In this document: one piece after another, positions 37,001 through 49,000 of the stretch | Numbering within the stretch: the stretch's first letter is position 1 | Layout: the number at the start of each line of letters is the position of its first letter | Assembly: GCF_001949145.1 (NCBI RefSeq) | Contig: NW_019091539.1 | Coordinates: 1,191,005 to 1,255,004, forward strand | Length of the DNA: 64,000 nucleotides | Reading direction: 5' to 3' | DNA from: Acanthaster planci | Taxonomy: Eukaryota; Echinodermata; Asteroidea; Valvatida; Acanthasteridae | Made by a program: the position numbers and the translations under genes | Notes under the pieces: model-generated | What the model was told of the DNA's origin: nothing | The model's database searches: none | What the model saw: the letters and a program-made list of their open reading frames with translations, nothing else

Positions 37001-40000
37001 TGAGAAATTAATATATCGATTGCTTTCTTTCCCACTCATAAATGAAGTATCCTTGGTAAAAAAAAAATCTGGGGGGGGGGACAAGTTTCCCCCTGCCCCA
37101 GCTGGATACGCCACTGGAACCTATGTAAAAAAGATCACAGAAAATGTGAAGTTACCCGGGTAGTTATCTTCATGCAGACCTGAATTCGTGTGTTCGTGTG
37201 ATAACTAATAATGAGGCCATCGTTAAGATCAGATACAGAATTGTTATACAACGGTCAAAGATAGTGAATTTCTATTGGTCGCGAATTGATCACGTGATAT
37301 GCTACAAGCGCGCATGTATCATTCACGCGTCGCGCGCACTGACGATGTTGCCGAGCCATTAATGATGGATAACGGTGATCTTTCCCCACAAGTTGATGCG
37401 TCGTGTCTACTGCGTTGTAATTTGTGTAATCTTTGATACGAGGGTGGATAGCTGCAGTGGTCCTACGCGCCAGGTATTGTCAGAGATGTGCTCTGTGTGG
37501 GAGACAATTAAACACTGTGTCTGTTCGCATGTGCTACTCTCTTCACTCTGACCATGACAGAGACCTGCAAGTTATTAAACTTCTGTTTGTGCACCCAGCT
37601 ATGCTCGTGGAACACGAGTAAGCTCTGATCACCGTTTCTGCTGCTTTTATATCTGTTTTTATAACACTCATGCTATCTTGTCAATACTTTTCAACGGAAT
37701 TTTGTGGAAATGATGTCTTGAAATTCAACCAATCGACAAAACCCAAAGTGCTTTATGAATCCTGGGTTTCTATGTAAAGAACGTTTATAAATCCTAGATT
37801 TAATATCTAATTTACCGTTCACGTGTTTCAATTTCAATCTTGCATTATATGCACATGTTAAACATGTAAGACAGTTCCAGTTCCATGGTATAACAAAACC
37901 ATTGTTTCCTACTGTGACGGGGTCCATGGGTTTTGTAAACCATCGGGGTCATATGGCACCCTCGGCTTCGCCTCAAGTGCCATTTGCCCCCTCGGGTGTT
38001 CAAAACATCATGGACCCCAACACCGCAGTTAAATGTACAACGTCAGTTTGCACCTTATACCAATTCAAAATAACAATCCAGCTTTAAGTTTAGTCAAGTT
38101 TAAGCTTTGAGAACTGGATATGGGCCACTGGCGGCCGAAGGGGGGGGGTTTATGGGGCCAGTGCCCCCCACTTTCTCGAGGGGGGGGGGCTGGCCTCCCA
38201 CTTTTTGTAGGACCTATAATTGGGTTGGGCTCCTTGCATTGAGCTTTTAATGGCTGATGCCCGATGGTTTCATAACTGCCTCCCCCTTCAAAAATCGTTC
38301 CGCCGCCGGTGATCTGGGCCCAATTTCACGGAGCTGCGTAACATTTGACAGAAAAGTCGTGCTAAAGCAGAAAAATTTTCCAACTGTAAGCACTGTTTCA
38401 TGGCGGTGCTTGGCCTGGTTGTGCTTACGGTTGCATGAGTGTAGAATTTTTTGTTGTTTTGTCACTATGTTAAGCACATTTTCTCTAAGGTAGGCGTGCC
38501 TTTTGCTGTGCTTACCAAAGCCAAGTCTGCCACAATGACTGTCAAGCACCGATACAAAGATCACCTTGTTGAAAATAATGGAGTAACTCCCTAACTCTTC
38601 ACATTCGAACTATTGAAACCCAATCAAAAACTTCCCGAGCACGTTTCCCGTGGCCCTGTTCGCTGTTCTTCGTGGAATACGGGCCCATCTGAGCGGAACA
38701 AAATTACCAACGCACACGCAACGCAGTAGTATACGAAGATGTAAAGCGTGTATGTTCTATAACTGAAAGTGGTTTTAATCGTTCGGAGGGTAAAAGGGAA
38801 ATGGTTATCAAGCGTGGGTGACAGTAATGGGTCCCCTGCGTGATCTTGCATGTTTCAGTAAGAGACAACTCTCGGCCAACAGCATCATACCCAAAGAAAG
38901 TATCACCACGAGAACCATTCGAGTGGTTACCAAAAGCCCCTCGGGGACCTATAGCCTTTTGGAGGCAGAGTACTTCGTTAGGACCGCTAAATTTTAATGA
39001 ATACAATCAAGCGAAATGAGATGGACAGAACTCGGTGGTCCAGAGGGACGTAGAATGAAACTGTAAAGCTGAAAGCCATCGGCGGTTAATTTCCCTTGGA
39101 ATTAATCACCACAAAGATGGACTTCTTACCGGATACATCGAGAGCAGCATTTCGTTTTGATGTCGCACAAATCAAGCAAAATGAAAGTTTCCTGCACGTG
39201 AAAAAAGAATGTTAGATTTGACGGGCACGTTCATTTCAAATGGCGTTTGAAATTTATTTCTCTGATGAAAGATTAAATTCTACGAAAATAAATTTATTTA
39301 AACACGAGTATATTAATGAGACAAATACGGAAATCTTACTTAGAACATGCTTAGAGCACGCCTTTTAAATACAGACACGAGTGTAAGACCACTACGTGTA
39401 CTCCATTTATTCACAGCATTAATCTGTTCTTATAAAAGGTTTCAAGACGTAAGGAGTCAACATTGCAAATCCAATTTTTTTTGCTTCACCCCCAATGGAG
39501 ATTGATAAACTGACGCAGACCGCAAGACGCATGACAGTTAGAGATTCGTTATAATCTTCTGGGTCATGTAGACAGTGCACTCGAGGACAATTAACTGTAT
39601 CCAACAGGAGAGGCGTGTGCGTCATATTTTGGCCTGTCGCACAATGACCGCTCCTTGCAGGAACACTATGGTGAATGTGAACTGAATGTGGCATGTCAGG
39701 TTACTTGGTTCAAATTTGATGTACGGCAGACCATCAACCAGTAGCTGATTTTTGTGCCTCCTTTTTTTTCTCTTGATATACGCTTATTGTGTGTCACTAT
39801 CACTCGTCACACACGAATGCAATAAGCTATTTGGGTTTGCCACAGTAACGCAGGTTATTGCTGCTCTTAGGCTTATGATCCACATCCACAATACACATGT
39901 GTTATTGTCATTGCTATACGTCACTTTAAATTGTGCACCGTGAATTGTTCACAGATGTAATTCTTTGATTTCTTTGTACAATGAAAATGCTACAAATCCC

Positions 40001-43000
40001 GTGGATGTTTCCAGCCAGTTTAAACTGTCTACCCTGCATTGTTCATTTTAGCGGTTAAATAGGCCTATGACATTTTTATTTTAGCGTAATATAGCAGCTT
40101 TATTTTAGGAATGCAGCGGTTGCGGGGCAAATGTGATTTTTATCAGTAGAGGCCTAATTGTGCTGGACCTTGCGGACTCGCGTCACCCCTCATTTATGGA
40201 GCAATTGACATTCACGGTACTTGGGTGGGATTGGTGCAGCAACGGAACAGTAGGGTTTTCCGAGGGTCATCTAAGCGCAGCCTAATGATTTTAGGGTTGG
40301 TGACTCCTGCATCCAGCACTTGGGGTTCGATCCAGCAGCTGATTGCATATTGCGACCTTGGGCAGATCACCTTACCCCAACATGACCCTACCCACCTCGT
40401 GGTATATTAAGTGGGGGTGAGGAGGCCGGATGGACGTGCGCCGAAAATACATGGCTTCTGCAGTTGGTCTTGTTATGTTAGTCCGACGAACAATTAAGTG
40501 ACACAGCGTCTTTCGCAGCAGTACTGCTAGATACAGCCTCTTGTAGTCGTTATCATTAGTTACCCTTTGTGCCCGCACGCAGAAGTGCCCTTATGTCTCA
40601 CACACATTCTTGAAAGACTCTTGAAAGGCAAAAACGGACTCGCCCAAGGCTCTTATAATAATTTTAAAAGGCTTAATGAGAACATAGGTCATGTCACGAG
40701 GTAAAAGAATCCGTGAGCTAGTGTGCATAGCCTCCGCACAAGTATGTCCACAAGTTTTGGTTTCCTATCAAAAGACTTGTATTGGTGGTCCTTGGAGCAG
40801 CGGTGGTCATCTAACACACATTGTATGCACTCCTTAATAACTTGGGAGAGTATACCTCACAAGAATTTTGAGTTACAGCTAGCACTCCGCTCCTCCCGAC
40901 AAAACCTCGCAATCGACGAAAATAACCGCGACGAGGCAAGCTATATCCGTCGTGTATCGACGTTGCCCTTAGACCCGCAAACAGCACATGCTAGTCCAGG
41001 AAGTACCTGTCCTACACGTACGAACATGGGCTTTACTCGATTGGCACGGCTTTTTTTCAGTTGCTTGTGCACGGGCAAGTGGACCGATCTGTGTGGGCCT
41101 CTCAAACGATCAGTCGTATCGTCTGCGTGAACTCTTACCTCCGTACAAGGTTCTCTCACGCCTAGATGTATCTGTCAATACCCTCTTACTTTAGTTCCGG
41201 CCCTCGACTCCTTCGTGTCTGATTGTGTTGTTTTAACCGCGCGACACAATCGTGCGTTCTCCCTCATCACACTCGGACGACGGACAGACTTCTCTCCCCC
41301 TTCTCTCTCTCTCTGACAGAATTGGACCTTTGTACAAGGTTGTTGGCATGGTGATTTTTGACCTCATGCGCTGGTGAGATTCCGCAGTTTTTGGACTGGG
41401 AGATAATATTGACGTGTGCTGACGGCTAAACGGGCAGTTGAATTAACCAAATTAGTTGGAGGTAGGATGCGCTCAATATTATTCGCTCGAGATACAAGAG
41501 AGCACCATATGTCCAGACTGCAGGTGTGCACTAATAGTCGGTAAAGTTTGCTGCAGTGGTGTATCTGGGGGGCAAAAAGGGCCATCGCCTCCAAAAAGGA
41601 GCCAAATATTTTGGGAAATTAATGAGAAAGGTGATTTGTGGGTTTCTTTAATTTCCCTCCCCTCCAAAAGTATGTAAAAGCACCAAATGTAGCTCAACCC
41701 TCCAGAAAGGCCATAAAAGGTTACATGAAAAAATTCCTATTTTTTTGCCCCCAAGAAAGACAAGCCCCCCGAACATTTGGCTCTGGATCCACCTTCATTT
41801 TGAGGTTACCTTTTGGTCACGTTGGTCTAACAAATCCCAAACTTGCCTCGGTAAATGCAAGTCCACCAACAAAGAATATGCATGCACGACACACGGCACA
41901 TACATGTAGGCCTATAGAGGGATATTTCTCCTCTCAACACAATTGGTACACTAAAACAGAAAAGTGCAAGGGCCTATTATTTTCTTCTGGGGAGTTAAAA
42001 TTGGTCCAGCATTAATTTGCATCGTCAGACAATTCAGCTAAGCCCCACTTTGCTTCTTCAAATCTCTTCTCTTTCGAAACTGAATGTTATTAAATGACAA
42101 GCAGTGTTCCCCAAAGGCTTTTGATTAAGGTATTTTGGGACAAACATTTATCTGGGTAAACTTCCACCGCATTAAACTGGAATACACAGCAAGGCTTACC
42201 TTGCTACCTTGCTAAAATGAGTAACAACCCTAACGTATAGTCGCCACGTTCCTAATTTCCCCACCTTTTGTCAAGTCAGATTGGTTTACACAGTAAGAGG
42301 CGAAATAAGGGACCTGGCGACTGTACGGAACGGACGTTACATGCCAATGTGAGAAGATCAACATTCCCCTTCGTTGACAAACGACCAACTGAAATTAGCA
42401 AAGCGTTTTTATAGATTCTCATAGCGTCACTGCAATCATGAACCAGAATAATTTTTCATCATCTCACTTCAAAGGACAGTTCATCATTTCAATTATGCGT
42501 ACTCCAAATGCGGGTGATCACCTGATTCACAACAAAACAGTCGAATACCGGCCAAGAAGGTCATGTGACTATTTAGTCATTTCCTACATCGTAATCAAAT
42601 TATCGATTTAACATCTCAATAGCGACTGAGCAGTAGCTGCTTGAAACCTGATAGCTTGCATCATTATGACAGTTCGGATAATTATCTTTATTTTACACCT
42701 TGCATCTTAAACGAAGGGAAGTGATCCTGAACACTCATACTGTCCAGCACAGCACACTTAGGAAGTCCGGAATGTGTGTTCAATCTATTTCTACCTTCTT
42801 TTGTGATTCTGCTATCGCAGTTAGCGCGCGAAGCACGAGATCAGCGTTCACTGTCAGCTCAAACAACAGGCGTGTGTTTCCTACAGACGGCGCTACTGAC
42901 AACTTTATTGACTGTCAGATGCTGGAAATGGTCTGTACTTTTGGAATTACGATTTGAGGAAATCCATCCGACGCACCAATGTTACAGTCGGTAATAAACG

Positions 43001-46000
43001 TTTGACCGCGGTTGGATCCATCCATCACCGCTGTTGCTGCTGGTGACGTCATTAAGGTGGTCGTCGATCTATAGTTCCCGCCAATTTTCTTCTTGGGTTA
43101 CGATGTGTATGCCCGCGAGTGTTTATGCTAGAGTCTAGATGAAAGTGAAATCTCCCGCCATTACCACGTTCCCGTGTTGGCTGTGAGGAGAAATTCCAGA
43201 TACTGTAACTGAGTGTGATGAGAGTGTAGTGCATTGACCAGCATGTTGAGTGTTTGAAAAGCTTTTTTTCTTACCGCAGGCAGCATACATGTCCCTGCCT
43301 CCTATGAACGCAACGAAAACAAGTCGTTTTTTTCTCAACATGCGATGTCCACTTAATTGTGCAACCTCAGTGATATTTTTATTGCGTGAGATTCCTCAGT
43401 TCAAGAGGCCTACACTGTGCGTTTAATCCAGTAACGCCGACGTTAGTACGCGTATGCGTTCACATTTACTGACAATACATGCTATCTGCACAGATACATA
43501 TCATTAACAGAACAAAAACCAATGTTTGCACACTCCACCGCAGAAATATGCAATGCTGTAATTTTTAAATATATGTATCCACAAAGTACAAAGCACAGTT
43601 ATGCACACCCTATTCGTTCTTTGCACGCTGCTGCCATAGGCATGCAGAGCCTCGATCTGGAAGCTTTACACAATAAATATAGCCGGTTCAGTGATTTCTG
43701 TGTATATTTGCTTTTGTAATTTTGTTCGCGCATTACCCATTCTGACGCGATTGTACAAGCTGTCAGTTCGATTCTTTGCATGCCTATGGCGGCAGCGTGC
43801 AAAAAGCGAACACCTGTTTTTATTTTATTCTCTACTGTGACGTCACACTTTGCGTACAGGTGCGCTCTCCTATGGAGCCCGTAGGTCCCCACGGTCCACT
43901 GAGCACCATTGGAAATAACACATATAGGCAAAATGTGGCGTCATCAGTACACAGAATAATCAGGGAGTCTCATTTTGCATCGTGCTCATGGTTGTTTCTG
44001 ATATCGTTCCGCGCACTGCCAAGCTTGCTCGAAAGTACCCGAACCTAGGGAGCAATCAACAGCGCTGTATGGTTTTTGCTCTCCAAATGCAGANGGGGGC
44101 ACATAGGCTGCACAGAGGATCGATTTCAAGATGGCTGGACGTCTTGATAAAGAGTTCCGTGCAAAATGCCAGGTGCTTGAGCGGGCTCAGTTTACCTGGG
44201 GTGCAAATTGTTTCATTTGTCTGTCAATACTACACTTACTAATATTAATGAGTTATAGTCACGATCTGAATTCTTGAACTAAATGGGAGGGGGCACATCT
44301 GTGCAAAACAGTTTATGTTGTTTTCTGTGCAGCGTTCATTGTCCATGCATATTGCACAGGAAACGTGGTTTACTTCCAATACAAAAACACATCTTCAATT
44401 TTTGTTCTTACACCCGGCAAGATGGGACGGAGGGGTACCCGGCCCTCCTACATGTCCACACCCTATAGACCTTTTTTCTGCGATGTCACAATTGTGCTGG
44501 ACCGCGATGTGTTGTGATGGTAATGAGTGCATAGTGTTGTGATGGTAATCTACCTATTCAAGATGAACCAGTCAAATATGCAGCGTTCACACGTGCGCTT
44601 GTACCTGGCTGAAGCTGCCCGTAGGATTATGCTATCACCGTGGCCAAGGCGTGGCGTACAAAGTGTGGACCTCTGCACAAAAGAAGTCCTTAAAATGTAG
44701 GGGACGATGGCGTTGTGGGTGGGTGAGTTTTTGTTCTGCATTCAACTGGGGACCCTGAAAAATAGAGGACAATAAGGTCCCCGATTGACGACTGTGTACA
44801 AAATATATGGGTGGTCTTCTAAAAGAGGAACAATAGGCGGTCCCTAGTTGAAAAACCAACAGGGCTTATGCGCAGCGGTTTGCTCAAATATTTTTCTGTT
44901 GCTACACCACAATCGTTTTGCCAACCAGCTGTTTCAGAGCTGAACAATCAATGAAACTACTGCACACAGACTACCTCATTCTTCAGTACTTACGACATGA
45001 ATTTGCTTCGATAGGGAAACCTGTTATTTCACGAGTGAAATATATACAATGTAAATTGTGGCCCTCCATACAAAATGGCGGTTAGCGCGTGTAAAGGAAA
45101 AAGTACTGATATATATCTCCTGCCGGGTGGCCACATTGTAGGTAATATGTTGATGCAAAAAACTCACGCTGGCGATTCTGTTTTGTATTTTTAGTCATGA
45201 TCATTGTTTTGTTCGAAATAAATATTTCTGTCATCCAAAGAGTTCCTGTCTAAATTTAAACGGTTCAATAACCACACGAAGCTGTGATTTCAGGAAAACG
45301 GGGAGGGGGGTCACAAGACCCAAAGCCTATACGGGTATAAAATCTATCTACCCTGAACATGAAATTATGTACGCTGCGAGTATTTACACGCCTGTCGCCT
45401 GCCAAATGTGACGCATACCTGTGCGGTAAATGAAATTGGCAACTGGGGCGTGCTGTGCATGTGCAGTTGCATCGAAACCAGACTGACGAACTGTAATGGG
45501 CACTTGGCAATGCATGGACATTTTGGCGGTAATCCCTCTAGGCAACCGGTCCCTGGTAAGAAGAAAAGTGCAGTTAACGTGCACTTTATTGACGGGGGGT
45601 ACATTCTCGCAAAAAAAATACATCAAAGAGACCAACATCGAGTTATTTCTGTCAATCGTTGGAATTATGGAAACGCACCATTTTCTAGGCGTTTCAGGTT
45701 ATGAATTATTTAAATTGCATTGCACGCCCTAAATGCATGCAGCGTCTTATCCAGGGCAGCAAGTTTTCCCTGGAAATGACTGCTTGTCTGTAGACAGCTC
45801 TGTGCTGATTATTAAGCAGCATCTGGTCACCAAACGTGTACAGGTTGCAAGTCTGCCCTTCTTATCACGCATTGCGCATTCGTCTGAGAGTGGCAAATTG
45901 GTGGATGTTTATTTGATGTGTGGATCTGATCTTGTTTCAAAGAAGAGAAAGTCTCTTGGACTAGTTCACATTAGGGTCTTCACTAGATGGTAAGCCTCTG

Positions 46001-49000
46001 GGGTATGTTTTCCCCGCCGTCCAGATGTTCAGTTTTTGTCTGAGGCGAGACACACGGGACATGTGCGAAAGAGTATTGATTTGTGCATGTGCAGATTTCT
46101 GGAAACAAAATTTTCTAATACTTCCTTCTGTAGAAACACACCGAACATAAAATACGGATTGTCTTACTTTGTACTGAATTCTATCGTGCTGCTACATCGT
46201 ATACATAATAGTCTATAGATACTATTATGATGTGATCTTATCATATAACTGTTTCGGAAATGCAAGCAAATCCCATTTGCAAATCCTGCATTGGTTCAAT
46301 TTGCTGCCCTGCACAAATGAAATGTAGGCCTACCAGGATCATTCTGAAACCAGGCCATTTCCTGTTGGGGATGCTTAAGTTTGAGTTATGTAATTGGGCT
46401 TATGAGAGTGAAATTTGACAATATGTTGATCCTCAGCACCAGCAACAGACCTCAAATGCCAAAGGAGACAATGTGTAACAAAAGCAGAGTTGTCAGCGAA
46501 TTTAGTTGTCGGGTGCATAATAGATCCAACCATTCCGTCCACCCAACAAAAAATATTGCTGCGGGATGAATACATCTTCTCCTTAAATAACATGGCACCA
46601 TATTGCAAACATCTGTCCATGGCATGAGACCTTTTATCCCAACATCTGAACGACCCCCTCCCCCGAAATAGTCTGGAATTAAAACCATCCCAAACAATTC
46701 CCAACCCTTTGAAAAGTGCTGGATCTGTCTCGAGGTGCCTTGTTCTCGACTGTGTTCCTTATATTACCAATTCATATGAACCCAGTAATAACTCTATAGT
46801 TAAAAAATACGAATATTTGGTGACTGCGAAAGTATCATTTTCATAAGATACCGACAGAAACCCCGACTATCTGGTCAAAATACTCACCAATGTTTACAGA
46901 GGCCTCAATATAGATCACTATTTTGTTCTCAGGCGATCAAACAAGAAGGACAAAGGACACGTACGGGTCGCATGATTTCAAGGAAAAAAGCCTTATGTCC
47001 ATTACAATTTTTTTCTTTTCATCTACAGTTATTTTTCTTTTCACAAAGTATGACTTTTTTATGATTTCTTTCAGACTCCTGGAAGACGATGATGAGAACC
47101 TGGATTCTTGCATCGCCGAATATCTTGCCACGGGGGAGGCCGCGTCTGCTGATCACTTACCCGGTAAGTATAGCAGCCGTCAACAACTGCAAGCTCAGAA
47201 AAGTGAACAGCTTCTGTGAACGAAAGAGGGCGCTATTCAGCCTATCAACAGCGACGTGAGACACACTGGCACTCGGTCATCATGCGTGCCCATAGTTTTT
47301 CTCAATCTTGTAACCTGTCTGTCTTATGCTCCATGAATACCAAAAAAAAAACCTGACCAATGGAGCATTCTTCGTTTTTCTTAGTTTTCATCAGGACGAA
47401 AGGTATAAAACCCTTTCGTTACCAGGTATCCGAAAACATTTGATACAAGAAAACATCAACGTCAGGTAACTGACATTATTACTTGCCCAGCCGTGAAGTA
47501 TACTTGAGCTGGCCTTGTTTACTGCCTTGGAATGAGTTAATCATTTGAATCAAATGCAAAGGTGAAACAGCCATGATGTCCTGAAAGGTAATCACTCTCC
47601 ATGGCACTTCGTATTTGGGGTTTTCGTTTAACTGTCACTATCTCTTCTCGATAGACATTCCTGAGGAAGAACCGCTTACAGCTGGTGAAGCAGAGACGGC
47701 CACAATTGACTTCTCGCCAGAACGGGTAGAGGAAGAACGCTCCCCCGTCTCGCCTCGGCGAGTGTCCTTCCAAGTTGTTCCTATCAAACAGAAGCAAGCA
47801 AAGTACGTCAGGAGGTATGTCTCGTGATACTTATCCCGATCTTTCACACTTCACACACAGCTAGAGAATGAATTCAGATTCGTGTGCCGGGCTGAAATAT
47901 AGCTAAACTTTAAACATTTTATTAAATTCCAAACGCTGCTTTATAGTTGCTGTTAACCGCATTTACATAAATGTATATGTAACCAAACTTCCAGCGTGAC
48001 TGTCACTTCCTGTTTAACTTCTCATTAACAGGTACACGGAAGGAGATTTTCACCACTTGAAACTATCCCGCATTAAGCCGTCCGGTGATTCCATGAAGGC
48101 GTTTTCGCTTGACTACGACTGTCAACGGAGCGGTGACCGCCGAAACCATTCGCCTGGGCGCACCGTAAGGACCAGCTTGCCCACCCCTGACGACCTTGAG
48201 TGGCATAAGCCTCTCAGTGATGACCCACAACAACCACGCGGCATGACGGTCAAGGCCCAGGTTCACACCCAGCCGACGGAGCAGGCAAAAGCACCGGAAG
48301 CAGATGGCATCAAGTCCCGGGATCTGTCGCCAGGCGGGCAGGCTCGCCTGCACGCACCGTCCCACTTGCAACTCCGCTCTCCGCGGAAGAACAGCCGCGA
48401 TAAGCCCGCTTCCGAAGCCAACAGGGAAACCGAGCCCAAAGGGTTTGTCCCCATACCTGCCGAAAACCCCGCCGGATTCGCAGAGCCTATCAGTAGCGAA
48501 GGGTCGGAGGGTAACGGGAAATCAGCAACCAAGGGAACCCGGAGGGCGCCCAACCCGCCCCCGAAGTTCCACCCTCCGCCACAGATCGAAATATGCGAGA
48601 AACCAACACCAGACCGAGAAGCACGATTTGGGGACTATCGGGAACTGTGGCAGCTTCGCACTACTCTTGAGATGGAAGACTCGGGAAGCTCAAGCTCTGA
48701 GCCAGATACTGTAATTCCTGCAGAAGGGGGGAAACAGGAGAGTGCCGCCCAGGAAGGGGGCGGCAATACTCAGTATTTGGAGCCCAGCGACTCTGCCCTC
48801 TCTCCAACTGACACATCTGCAGCAGAAGCCGATGACGGGAAAAATAGACTTACAGTTGTGCAGAGGTACAGGTTTAATACGCATGGCAAAAATGATAGCT
48901 TTGAGCAGATGTTTAGTAGCATCAGCACCGAAGAGTCGGATACCTCCGAGCGCAGCAAAGGAGGGGACAGCTCTGGGAAGGACAGTGCGAGCAAACTGAA

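Larger units (their letters stand above)
34783..47074 (+). other. CBARP intron of 12.3 kb rich in foldback and G-tract elements
   Basis: Begins gtgagt and ends ttctttcag. No further exon in the required phase was recognised. Contains inverted-repeat elements at 35004-35332, 36792-36838, 36838-37117 and 43612-43810, G-tract repeats at 35575 and 38127, a degenerate SINE at 40240-40420, repeat fragments at 44416 and 44644, and CREs at 43044 and 43838. An open frame at 45733-45993 has a slightly protein-like look, but no splice sites in phase. Confidence 0.6.

Noticed and set aside
36602-37003. 133-codon open frame
   Set aside because: It reads through the perfect hairpin and into a MITE-like element; no protein features.
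40723-41130. 135-codon plus-strand open frame
   Set aside because: No motif or splice signal in the CBARP phase; overlaps equally long frames on both strands.
45733-45993. 86-codon open frame in the CBARP intron
   Set aside because: Composition is somewhat protein-like, but no acceptor/donor pair in phase 2-2 and no recognisable family.
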